A stretch of DNA of 64,000 bases from Pithys albifrons albifrons (lineage: Eukaryota; Chordata; Aves; Passeriformes; Thamnophilidae): the NCBI RefSeq assembly GCF_047495875.1, contig NC_092497.1, positions 5,837,437 through 5,901,436 of the forward strand, given 5' to 3'. The position numbers and the translations under genes are program-made. Position 1 is the first letter of the stretch; the number at the start of each line of letters is the position of its first letter. Below, in pieces: positions 38,346-48,530 of this stretch. The notes below the pieces were generated by a model. The model was given only the letters and a program-made list of their open reading frames with translations. It searched no databases and had not been told where the DNA came from.

Positions 38346-41288
38346 TCTTTGGTGCAATAGTTTTAAATTGATTACTTTTGGTTATATCTCTGCATGGTTA
38401 TGAGTACAAATTCACTCTCACGCTCAGGTGAAAAATATTAATGTCACCAGGTATTGTTATTTGATCCGGAAGCTGATACTTTACACACTCAAATTGGACA
38501 TGAGGTGTTTTAAAAGCAGGCAATGGCTGCTGAGTGGGTGCTACAAAAGTCTGTCTCCACTCACCTGACAGAAACACCCCTTTGTTACAGGTCTGTCTGG
38601 TGTTTCACATCTGGGTTATGTAATATCATGAGAATGTTCTTTGTCATTCTTCATTAATGGTGCCTGTCAGGCACAGAGCACTAATGCCTTGCAGTCAGAC
38701 TGGTGACCTGGCATATCTATCATGTGATGACACCCTTGCTTAGATCTGAGTTTGTACATTGTAAACGTTTTTGGGTTTGGTTTTTTTGGTTTGTTTTTTT
38801 TTCCTAAATCTGTAATAAAAGGCTTTTTATAGGAGCTTGGCATGCAGCTGCTGTTGTAATCAATCCCTCAACATCTTTTTTGCATGGTATGAGAGAGGAA
38901 AAACAAAAAAGAAGAACCCACCTGGGAGTGTGTGTAGCCACCCACTACATCATTTGTCTTCCTTCAGGAACCCAAAAATCCAGATTTTAATATCTGCTAA
39001 TGGGCTTAAACATGCAAACCTTCATCTTTGTCATGTTCTGAGCAGTCACTCTTTGATAAAGCTCTCAAAAAGCCCTTAGGTGCTATTGAGGCCAATTGAT
39101 AAAAATATATATTTAAATGTGTTTTCAGTATGTACGGCTGGGATCATGACTCATTTACAGCTCCTATAGGTCCCTGCAGCCAACTTCCTGGGTAAAGGAA
39201 AAGACCCCTGTCTAGAACTTGCTGTAAACAAGGAGAAAAGAGAAAGGAATGATATCACTGAATCTCTGTTCTTTAGTGTTACATCCTAATGTGTGTGAAG
39301 AACTCTCAATAGCACATTTTTAAATAGGAGAAAGGTACATGTGTGTGTGTGTGTATGTATATATCTACACATATAATTAGGTCAGAATATTTCTACCTAA
39401 GGATAGTTCTGTCGCAGAACACCTTGTGGAGTCCTATTCATAGAGGAAAAACCCAAAAGCCTACTTGAATGCTTAAGCACTTTTTAAAGGCATCTCAAAA
39501 AGGCATTAAAAAAGGTCATTTTCCCAGGAATTTCTCATTGTCAAATTCTCAGACAGTTATGAAATAAAAATTTATATAGTGAACAGTGCAAACTATACAA
39601 GTGGAAGAAGAAAGGCAAGCAAGCTCATGTTAAAAATGTATAAAAATGTATGTATACAAATGTATGTATAAAAATGCAGTTTCCTATTTAAAAAAAATCA
39701 ATAATCTACAACACTTTGAAAGAAACTCCTTTTGTTCTTAGTAATTTTTAAAAGAGTATTTATAAATTTTCTAAGAATGAGAAAATTGAACAGTCACTTC
39801 CCCATCTTAAATTTTACTACCTCCATTTCTTCTGCCAAGGTGGTTTGCATTTTTTGAGAACTGGCAGCATCTCTTTCTCAGTCTGAACTTCATAGGACTG
39901 TGATTGTCATTGGAGCTTACTCAACTTCTTTATTCTTCTTATATTAATGATTCAACATCTCCCTTTAAACCAAATTAATTTGTTGCAATTATTCCACAAC
40001 CTCTGTGCTTCATCCGTTGTATGATTCTTAGTAGATGAGTATATGAAATTATTAGCAAATAAATAAGTCAACACACACATTTAGAGTACAATTTCAGCTG
40101 AAGTTATTAGCTATTCTAGGCAGGAATGTCTTTAGTTTTTGAACCTAAATAAAATTTCTAATTTCTTTTTAAACGGTAATTAAAAAAAGTGTTTATGCTG
40201 ATCTTAGAACCATGTTTATCACATAAATGAGAAGTTTGAATAAATTGTTCAGAAACTGTAAAACTGTCTAGAAATGGGCAAGGCGGGGGGGGGGGTATTT
40301 CTTTGTTGGTTGGGGTTTTTTTGTTTTGTTTTGGTTTGGGTTTTTTTTAGCTAGAACAAGTCCATAATAATTCTCTATAAAGAAATAAAAAAACTCCTAA
40401 ACTTTTTCTTATTTCCAACTGACTTGTTTACTTAAATGTATTCTCTGCTACAACTCTGAGTCCATATGGTAGTCTTAACTAGACTAATGTCAGATACACT
40501 ACCATCTCTCCCCCCCACCATTACAGGATGATAAGGTGTTTTAGTCAGCAAAAGATCCAAATCCTCCTGCAGTAGATCTTAAACAATCAGCTTTAAATAT
40601 GTCATGTCAGACTGGACTTCTGTTACAGTAACTTTTAACTAGAAAGAATTATGCCACTTATTCCTGTCCTGGTGTAATCTAATTTTACCAGTCTCCTATG
40701 TGTTATTACCTCTGGGCAGCAGCTGGTCTCCTCAGTGACTGTCCATCACAATCTCTGAGCATGGGGTGACTTCACCTTCCTGATGCAGGGCAAGGACAAA
40801 ATATGTGTCACGGAGGCTAACTTGGTGTGCCTAAATTATGTGAAATGCAGGTGAAATTTGCCTTGTAATATGACTTAAAGCAAACAGCTAACTTTATTGC
40901 CTTGGTAACATCTACCATTGGTAAATACATGCTGATGGCCTACATGAAAGTCTAACTCTGCGTGCAGTAAACCCAGCTCCCATGCTCATCCTATACATTA
41001 GTATTTTCAGTACCTTAGAAAATCAGGAAACCTCTTTTACGAATATTGTACTTTGTTTTATGCTTGTATTAGTAGCTGGAGAAGGAAAGTTAATGAGATA
41101 CTTTTAGTGCATTCTTAACAGCCTTCTCCAGTTTCTTGGTCAGTAATAATAATGGGATAAAGGCATTTTCATCCTTTATCTTGTGAAAGGCTGTTCAGTT
41201 GTAGTGGTGACAATGCCCTTTTTTTTCTATTCTTTTTTTCCCTATTTTCTCTTAGACTTAGGTTTCAAAGCTTCTAACTTTGTGCTGT
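38346..41288. other. Host sequence; possible conserved patch at 38560-38770
   Basis: No gene was recognised. The part near 38560-38770 is less AT-rich, with CATTAATGGTGCCTGTCAGG and ATCATGTGATGACACC, and could be conserved non-coding sequence. T/G-rich low complexity lies at 38770-38805 and 40284-40350. Confidence 0.35.
40284..40350. repeat. G-run plus T/G-rich low-complexity tract
   Basis: A run of G is followed by GGTTGGGGTTTTTTTG and TTTTGGTTTGGG units, the complement of the A/C-rich tracts elsewhere. Confidence 0.85.
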
Positions 41289-41455
41289 TATAGAATCAGA
41301 AAATCAAAGAAAAATTTAGAAGGGAAAACTTCTCTTCATCTGGAGCAACCTCCTCCAAGAAACAGGGACAACTTGCAACTTAGCTCATTCTGTGCAGTTT
41401 ATTCCAGTTAAGTTTTGAAATGTCCATGTTATCCTTTATCCAAACTGTGTATCTT
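41289..41455 (-). mobile_element. Old CR1 LINE 3' fragment
   Basis: The fragment starts TTATAGAATCAGAAAATC and continues with CTTCATCTGGAGCAACCTCC, AACAGGGACAACTTGC and AGTTAAGTTTTGAAATGTCC. These match the older CR1 subtype order (CATCTAGTCCAACC..., AGGGTCAACT..., GGTTTTGAATATCTCC). It is more diverged than the CR1 copies at 11279 and 23213. Confidence 0.7.
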
Positions 41456-42688
41456 TATGCTTTCCTCCATCTCTAGTTTGTTTCTGTGAAGGATCTAGGA
41501 GCTCCACTTTTGCCATCAGAATTTCATATTAATATAAGGTTAAACATGAAGACTAACCTGTTCCTCCTCTTTTTTAATTAATTAAAGACAAAATTCAGAC
41601 AATAGCCAGTATCTTAACTAGAACTCAACTTAGAAACCATTTGTTTTATGGAGGACTACAGGTTTAAATCTCATATTTGAGTCTAGCTCTTAATTTTTCA
41701 ATTTTGTTTTCATGGCTTCTTGTGACAGAATAACATGCACAGCGTAATGAGTTTGCTACAGCCATAAAGTTTATTGACTTAGACTTTTATCTCAAAGCAT
41801 TGATATTTATGTGGGTAGATCGATGGATCACAGATGTTCACAGATGACCTAGCCAGTGGCACTATTCAATATAAAACAAAAATACTTTTCATTAGCCTGC
41901 AGCTTCCACAAATTTGCATCTTTTCAACCCTTTAATTTTTTTCAAAGTGCCTAAAATATTTATGTGCACAACAGAAACAATGCTGAGAGGTGAAATACTG
42001 TAGCACAATTAAGTTTAAAATCTTTGAGGTCTAGCAAAGATAGACTGAAATAGATTGCCTAGGAAGGCTGTAGAGCTTTCATCCTTACCAAGACTGAGGC
42101 TGTTAGACAAATGTAAACTTGATCATGAACTATGGCATGAACACTCAGTCTGATTGCATAACTGACTTACGAAGATGTCCTAATTTATAATCTTACCAGT
42201 TCTAATTTCTGTGAGAAAATTTAAAGCTATGTTTTGTCAATGGAAAAATATAATTGGGTGCTCTTTTGGTAAATATGGACATTGGGGTCATGATGCTAAC
42301 ACCATCCTTAAAATCACTGCATCATTCTTTTATGAGTTCTGAACTTAGACAGGGTGATAATAAATAGTGAAAGATATTCATAGAAGTTATTTTTTTGTTA
42401 CCTGAAGACTTGTTATGTTATAATAGCCAGGGATAATAATATTTTATCCTGGTTATTATAACTTCAGTGGAGTGATTTGTGTAGACTATCTTAAAACGTT
42501 ACTGTAAATTGCCCTCAAATTTTCCAAAAGATTCATTGTTGCCTGTAACAAGAACATCTGATGCAGGTGTGTGATGTCTTTAGTGGCTCTGAAAGGTCAA
42601 ATATGCATAATGCAGACTTCACCAAACCATTTCATTATTGACTACTGGCCTGAAGTCTTTTTCCCAACTCTGGTTTTAGACCAAGATT
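41456..42688. other. Host sequence without recognisable gene; palindrome at 42417
   Basis: AT-rich. The only structured element noticed is the 46-bp palindrome listed separately. Confidence 0.4.
42417..42462. repeat. 46-bp near-perfect palindrome (hairpin)
   Basis: The left arm GTTATAATAGCCAGGGATAA and right arm TTATCCTGGTTATTATAAC are complementary apart from one substitution and one extra base, with a 7-base AT loop. It could be a tiny MITE remnant, an RNA hairpin or a chance AT-rich fold. Confidence 0.85.
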
Positions 42689-42970
42689 AAAAAAAAACCC
42701 AAAGCCAAAAAAACCCCAACAAACAAACAAACAAAAAAACCAAAGAAGCAAACAAAAAACCAAAAACAAAACCCCAACAAGAAACACCAAAAAACAAACC
42801 ACAAAAACTCACAACTCCTCAAAAAACTAAACAAAACAAAAATACAAACACAAAACCCCAAAACAATAATCCCCCCCAAACCAAACCATGTGGAACCACA
42901 AAAAAGCAAGCAAGCAAGCAAAGAAACAAACAAACAAAAAGTAAAAAGCATAACACCCCCCCCCCCCCCC
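42689..42970. repeat. Long A/C-rich low-complexity tract ending in a 16-C run
   Basis: Some 280 bp made almost wholly of A and C (AAACCC, CAAACAAA, AAAACCCC), with AAGCAAGCAAGC near 42903. It ends in C(16) at 42955-42970 followed by a 10-A run. It explains the long Phe/Cys/Leu/Val-rich frames on the minus strand. Confidence 0.95.
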
Positions 42971-44125
42971 AAAAAAAAAAATCAGGCATACAAAATAAGG
43001 AAGAAATTATTAAAAAACCCAAAAAAACAGCAAAGAAGTGTGGCTACCTTCCTGATATTTGTGGCCAAAAATCCAGAAAATTTTTATAGCAATGGCAATA
43101 ATGTATACTTTACCTTATGTATATATTTTTTTATTCTAGTGCACTCCTGAGTTCACATGACTCACCTTTTCTTTGAAAGCATTATCCAGCAGTATCATCA
43201 GAGAGAAAAAGAAGCCACTTTTTAACTATACTTTCTTGTTTTAATGTCAATATTCATAATTACAGAGCATAAATTACTTCTCAAACAGGCCACAAAAAAT
43301 AGATGACAAAGCAGAAGCAGTACCTTCACTTTTATAGTGACACTTTAGTTGTGCAAACAAACACTACACATCGCGGTGTTGGTGAAAAATATTTGTTTTC
43401 AGGCTTTGGAGAATTTAAATTTATAGGAATTTAAAAGAGTGTAAATTGTCAATTTCCTACTTTCACTCAATAAAGAGTCCTTTCCAATTGTCCTTTTCAG
43501 AGAAACAGACATTTTAGTATGGCAATTAACTAGTTTACTTAACTGAGAAGCAAATATTCCTGTGATCACTCAGGCTAACAGTGAAAGCAAGCAAGAACAA
43601 ATCCGTACTCTAATGACTGCAGATGGCAATACTATTCTACATCTCATCTCTTCTGCATTGCTAATTCTCTTATTAATACCGTTACACGTCCATTTTAGAT
43701 TTGGGGATTATTTTTTTTTCCATGTTACTCCACATTTCCCACTGGTGTTCGTAATTAAAACTCTCCAGAGAAGACAAAAGTTAATCTGAGCTCTTGTTCT
43801 GCCTCTGAGTTCTGTAATTATAACTTGCTATATTCATGGCTTTTTATACAAGACCCAGTGCTGCTACTCTTTTTTTTGGGAGAAGCAAGGGCAGAAGGGT
43901 GTCTCGTTCATATACTGAGAGCCAACTACATACCAAATCAGGCTTGAAAACAGCAACCTGGAGCACAGAAGCTACAGATGCTTTTGTGGGACAGGTTTCT
44001 TGGCTTTTCTGCATGAGGTCAATTACAGTGTGAATTACATCACAGCTTTAGCCAAAATCCTTCTTTTGGCATTGGAACAAATCACCTGCTGGTGTCCACT
44101 ACGGGCAGCTAGATTTTAGTTCCAA
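42971..44125. other. Host sequence without recognisable gene
   Basis: No feature was recognised. The open frames at 43562-43789 and 43836-44033 have no family signature. Confidence 0.4.
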
Positions 44126-44225
44126 AAAAAAACCCCAAAACAAAACAAAACAAACAAACAACAAACCAAACCAAACCAACCAACCAACCAAAAAGCCACA
44201 CACAGAAAACCCACCACCACTACCA
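44126..44225. repeat. A/C-rich low-complexity tract
   Basis: AAAACCCC, AAACAAAC, CAAACCAAACC and CAACCAACC units. Confidence 0.9.
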
Positions 44226-45654
44226 AAAAAATATCCAGGGTTATTTGGGTGAGGATAGTATGCAAGATTAAAACTGCCTGAAAAATATTACACCTGAACT
44301 CTGTGGCAAGTCATTGCACTATCCCCTCTGATTTGCTCAGTAAGTCTTCTCATAATTTTTAGTGTATGCTCCGGTGTGGTTGAAATGCTTTATTCCCACT
44401 TACCAGTTGCAAACTGAATTCTCCAGGGGTGTGAAAGATTTTTGGAGGGAATGTGTCATGAGTAAAATACAACCAACCAGGTGGCACATGGCTCTGGGTC
44501 AAGGGAAGGACAAATCTGCAGCTCTCTCAAAGCAATAGTTGGGAGACACCGAGTTGCAGAAGGTCTCATCTTTCTACCAGCTCTCTGGCCTGTGGTGCAA
44601 ACAGATCTTTTGTAGCATCACAAAGGGTTCAAGTCCTCTCTATGCTTTGATTTGAAGATGGCAGACAATAGAATTGAAACTGCGGGTGTTACAACAGATC
44701 CTGAGAAGAAAAGGAAGGCTCTGAATTCTACTCTGTAACTGTTGAATGACTAAAAGCAACTAGAAGAATAAATTAACTCAATGAAAGCCTAATGAAACAT
44801 CTACTGAGGCATGAGATAGTCACAGTGTTTTTAATATTTTCCGTGTCTATTTCCAGACACACACACTTTTACTCACCTGAATCTGCCAGGGACCTCTGGT
44901 TGTGTCCTTGCCATTTTTCATAGATTAACACAGGTGTTTAGGTGGACCAAGATGGTTCTAGCAGGAGAAAACTATAGGGTTTTGTTCCCTTTTGCAACCT
45001 TATTAGTTTGATGTGAAAGAAAAATGTCATTGTAACCAAGCTGACTGTGTTCACCTAAGTAGCTTGCTGCTACCAACAAGTATTACTCCCTTTTTCTTCC
45101 TTGTTCTCACCAGTTTCAGCACTGGTTCAAGGGCTAAAATTCAATTCCACAACTGAATAGAAAATGAGGGATCAAAATAATAATGATAAAACCCCCAACA
45201 AAACTAAACAGTATAACGATAACACAAACAAACAAAACCCCCAAACAAAACAACAAAACCCCCACAAATAAACCAAAAAAGCCCCAACCAACTAAACAAA
45301 ACCAGTTGATTTTCTACATAGTTAACTGAATTGACTCAAAGGTTGAAAGAGGTAAGACAGATGCCAGACAGCTGAAGAAGAGGAACAGTATCATTCCAGT
45401 AGTAGTTAAAAAACATTAATAAATGTTCTTCCTGCAGTGCTGTAATTAGTCTATATTCCTTTTCACCGGCATTATTTTTGGGATTCACCTTCTCTACACT
45501 TTGATTTCATATCATAGAAAGATTTTAGGGGCCAGATTTAGGATGAACACAGGAAGTGAAGAGAAAAATGAATACCTCAGTTTGAGGATCAACTTTGATT
45601 AGCTGCCAGAATGAAGCCAAAAACATCCCACAGACCATGGAATTATACTCAGTG
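44226..45654. other. Host sequence; A/C-rich tract at 45180-45300
   Basis: No gene was recognised. The A/C-rich tract consists of ACCCCCAACAAAAC and CAAACAAAACC units. Confidence 0.4.
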
Positions 45655-45669
45655 AAGGAGGTCAGGACT

Positions 45670-45679
45670 TGTAGTGATC
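45670..45679 (+). repeat. 10-bp target-site duplication, left copy
   Basis: TGTAGTGATC is repeated exactly at 48262-48271 and brackets the RTE-like element. The same sequence is a normal internal CR1 motif, which shows that the target was a CR1. Confidence 0.9.
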
Positions 45680-48261
45680 ATCATGGGTAGGCTTCGCGAA
45701 CCAAGATTTAAGAAGGGCACTACCCACGCTTGCTGCAAGCATGCTGGTGGCTAAAAAGGCCAATATGGGATAGGCAGGTCCAGTCACAAAAGGCACAGCG
45801 GAACATCTCCTTAGGTGATATTGGCAAGGAACGGTTCTTTCTGCGTTGTCTTTTCTCCTCAAGACTGACTCACCGTGCATTCTCAAAGGAAGCAGCAGCG
45901 TCGTGAATGGTGTGTCTCCATGAATCCTGATTGGAGGCCAGAGTGGACCACTGGTGGCAGTCAATATGGCCAAGGCTGAGGTGTTGTTTCAGGGAGTCCT
46001 TGTATCTCTTCTTCAGGGCTCCTCCCTTGCTGCAGCCGGTGGCGAGTTCACCATAGAGCACAATCTTCGGGAGGCGGTGATCCTCCATCCTGGAGACGTG
46101 CCCTGCCCAGCGCAGCTGCATTCTGATCAGCATGGCCTCGATACTGGTGACCCCTGCCTGTTCATGAACAGACACATTGGTCACGTAATCAGACCAGTGG
46201 ATGTTTAGGATTGAACAGAGGCAGCGCTGATGAAAGCTTTCGAGAAGCCGCAGGTGGTGGCGGTAGATGACCCAGGATTTGGACCCATATAAAAGAGTAG
46301 ACTGTACAATGGCTCTGTAGACACTGATCTTTGTACTTTTCTTCAGGTGTTTGTTGGACCAGACTCTTTTATGGAGTTTTCTGAAAGCTTTGTATACCTT
46401 TGCTAGCCTGTTTTCTATCTCTTTGTCGATCTTACTGTCTGAGGAAATGATACTTCCCAGATAGGTGAACTGCTGGACTGACTTAAGCTCTGAATTGCCT
46501 ATGGTGATGTGAGGATGATGGAAGACTTCCTGAGGTGCAGGTTGGTAGAGAACTTCCATCTTCTTCAGGCTGACTTCCAGCCCAAAAAGCTCAGCAGCCT
46601 CTGCAAAGCAGGATGTTAAGCACTGCAGAGCTGCTTCTGTGTGAGCAACGAGGGTGGCATCATCAGCAAAAAGCAGCTCATGGACAAGGTGATTCAGGGT
46701 GTTGGTGTGGGCCTTCATTTGCCTTAGGTTGAATAGGCTTCCATTGGTACGATATCGGATGTAGATTCTGTTTTCTTCATTGAGGTCTCCTGTGGCTCTT
46801 TGGAGCACCATGCTGAAGAAGATTGTGAATAGAGTTGTTGCAAGAACGCAACCTTGTTTCACACCACTGGTTATTAGAAAAGGCTCAGAGAGTGCATCGC
46901 CATATCTGACTTGTCCACGCTGATCCTCATGTATCAGGATGATCATTTTGATGAACCTGGGGGAACATCCTAAACGTTCCAAGATCTGCCACAGGCCTTT
47001 TCTGCTCACAGTGTCGAAAGCTTTGGTGATGTCAACGAAGGTTACATAGAGACCTTTGTTCTGTTCCCTACACTTCTCTTGCAGTTGTCTGAGAACAAAT
47101 ACCATGTCTGTGGTGCTCCTATTGGCTCTGAAACCACACTGGCTTTCAGGTAGAAATCTTCTGCAATAGTGGGTACTAATCTGTTCAGAAGTATTCTTGC
47201 AAGGATTTTACCAGCAATTGAGAGCAAAGTAATACCTCAGTAATTTGAGCAGTCTGATTTTTCTCCTCTCTTCTTGTACAGGGTGATGATGACTGCATCA
47301 CGGAGATCTGATGGTAGTTCCCCTTGTTCCCAGCAACGCACAACAAGCTCATGGAATTTGGCATGGAGTGCTTGACTTCCATCCTTCCAGATTTCAGGTG
47401 GAATTCCATCAACCTCAGCTGCCTTCCAGTTTTCACCTGTTGTATGGCCTTGAGTATCTCTCCCATAGTAGGGGCTGCATCCAATTCATTTTTCACCAGT
47501 TGTTGTGTAATGTGCTGAATCGCTGGCCCTGGACTACACGGTTGGCACTGAAGAGAGTCTGAAAGTGCTCTGACCATCTGTTCAGGATGGAGGTTTTATC
47601 TGTTAGAAGAATTTGACCATCTGCACTGAGTAGGGGGATTTGAACCTGGTGTGTGTGGGTCCGTACACAGCTTTCAGGGCCTCATAGAATCCTCTTTGGT
47701 CACCCAAATCTGCGCATAGTTGTGTCTTTTCTGCTAGGTTGAGCCACCATTTGTTCTGGATGTCTCGAAGTTCCTATTGGAGCTTGCTGCATGCAAGACG
47801 AAAGGCGGCTTTTTCTATATGGCAAGATGGCTGAGCAAGGTGTGCTTGGTGAGCAGTCTTTGCAATGTGGGTGAACCCTTTGAGCCTGCGCAATGGATTT
47901 TTTAGGTGAGGCACAGCATGCACAGAACTGGCCCCACCCTTTACTACTAAGGTTCATCTGCCACGGCCTAGCGAGCTTGGACGGTGACAGTGAATACCTC
48001 AGGATGTAGGTTTGGTTAGAGTATCCTTCTCTTAGATGGATAGCTCCATCTGCCCGGGTTTGGGGTTGGAGTTGTCCTTCTCCTAGGATGGTTGCCAGAT
48101 GGCTAGCGAGCCCATCCTGCCTGTGGACACACTTTGTCTGACCCTTCAGCTGAGACCTGTCTGGCATGGGAGACCTGGCACAAACCACCTCCAGCATAGC
48201 TCTCAACCTCATGAGGGCACGCAAGCTTCTTTCCCGAGACAAAGGGGTGTCCCCGGAGAAG
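45680..48261 (-). mobile_element. RTE-like non-LTR retrotransposon lacking its endonuclease region
   Basis: Read on the minus strand, the element starts CTTCTCCGGGGACACCCC (48261). It has a ~390-bp 5' region shared with the element at 31960, then jumps at about 47880 directly into the pre-reverse-transcriptase linker. It continues through the reverse transcriptase and a C-terminal zinc finger, and ends with a ~40-bp 3' end and a short ATG tail (45680-45690). Exact 10-bp target duplications flank it. The apurinic endonuclease domain expected ahead of the linker in this family is missing, so it is an internal deletion with both termini kept. AviRTE is a possible identity, not verified. The insertion lies inside a CR1. 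Confidence 0.85.
45720..47875 (-). pseudogene. Broken reverse transcriptase ORF of the RTE-like element
   Basis: The longest intact piece is 411 codons (47105-45870). It shows reverse transcriptase motif A (TFVDITKAFD, catalytic D at residue 25), motif B (GVKQGC, 81-86), the catalytic FADD (146-149), YLGS (215-218), a thumb region and the family's LRWAGHVSRM segment. Upstream pieces in other frames give the linker (ALKAVYGPTH), ARILLNRLVPTIAED and CGFRANRSTTDMVF. A frameshift lies near 47165, and a TGA stop within the SNY.GI segment near 47240 replaces an expected Arg, probably a CpG decay. After another frameshift near 45870 comes KEMFRCAFCDWTCLSHIG, then HQHAC: a CxxC...H...C zinc finger ending at a TAG (45722-45720). 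Catalytic residues survive, but no continuous protein can be made. Confidence 0.85.
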
Positions 48262-48271
48262 TGTAGTGATC
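48262..48271 (+). repeat. 10-bp target-site duplication, right copy
   Basis: TGTAGTGATC, identical to 45670-45679. It runs directly into CR1 sequence (CGGATAAAGGGTAATGGC). Confidence 0.9.
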
Positions 48272-48530
48272 GGATAAAGGGTAATGGCCTGTGCTTTAAA
48301 GTAAAAGAGGGTCGATATAGATAAAATATAAGGAATAATTTTTTTGACCATCAGCATCCTAAAACACTGGCACAGGTTGCCTGGATGACTCATCCCTGGA
48401 AACATTCAATGACTGGTTGAACAGGGCTTTGAGTAGCCTGATCTGGTTGGAGATGTCCTAGTTCATTTCAGGTGGCAAGTTTGCTAGATGGCCTTTAAGG
48501 TCTCTTCTAACCTGAATCATTCTACGTTTC
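48272..48530 (+). mobile_element. CR1 LINE 3' end, split by the RTE-like insertion
   Basis: The CR1 order is clear: GATAAAGGGTAATGGC, AAAGAGGGTCGATATAG, CTGGCACAGGTTGCCTGG, CATCCCTGGAAACATTC, GGCCTTTAAGGTCTCTTC and a decayed terminal repeat (AATCATTCTACG). The piece before the break, about 45655-45679 (GGAGGTCAGGACTTGTAGTG), fits the CR1 sequence just upstream. One 5'-truncated CR1 was therefore interrupted by the 2.6-kb element. Confidence 0.85.

Noticed and set aside
42676..43022. Cys/Phe/Leu/Val-rich minus-strand frames with apparent membrane segments
   Set aside because: Complement of the A/C-rich low-complexity tract and C run; composition alone explains the hydrophobicity.
45954..46208. 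Plus-strand frames opposite the reverse transcriptase (also 47311-47562)
   Set aside because: Antisense shadows of the RTE-like ORF; the minus strand carries the catalytic motifs.
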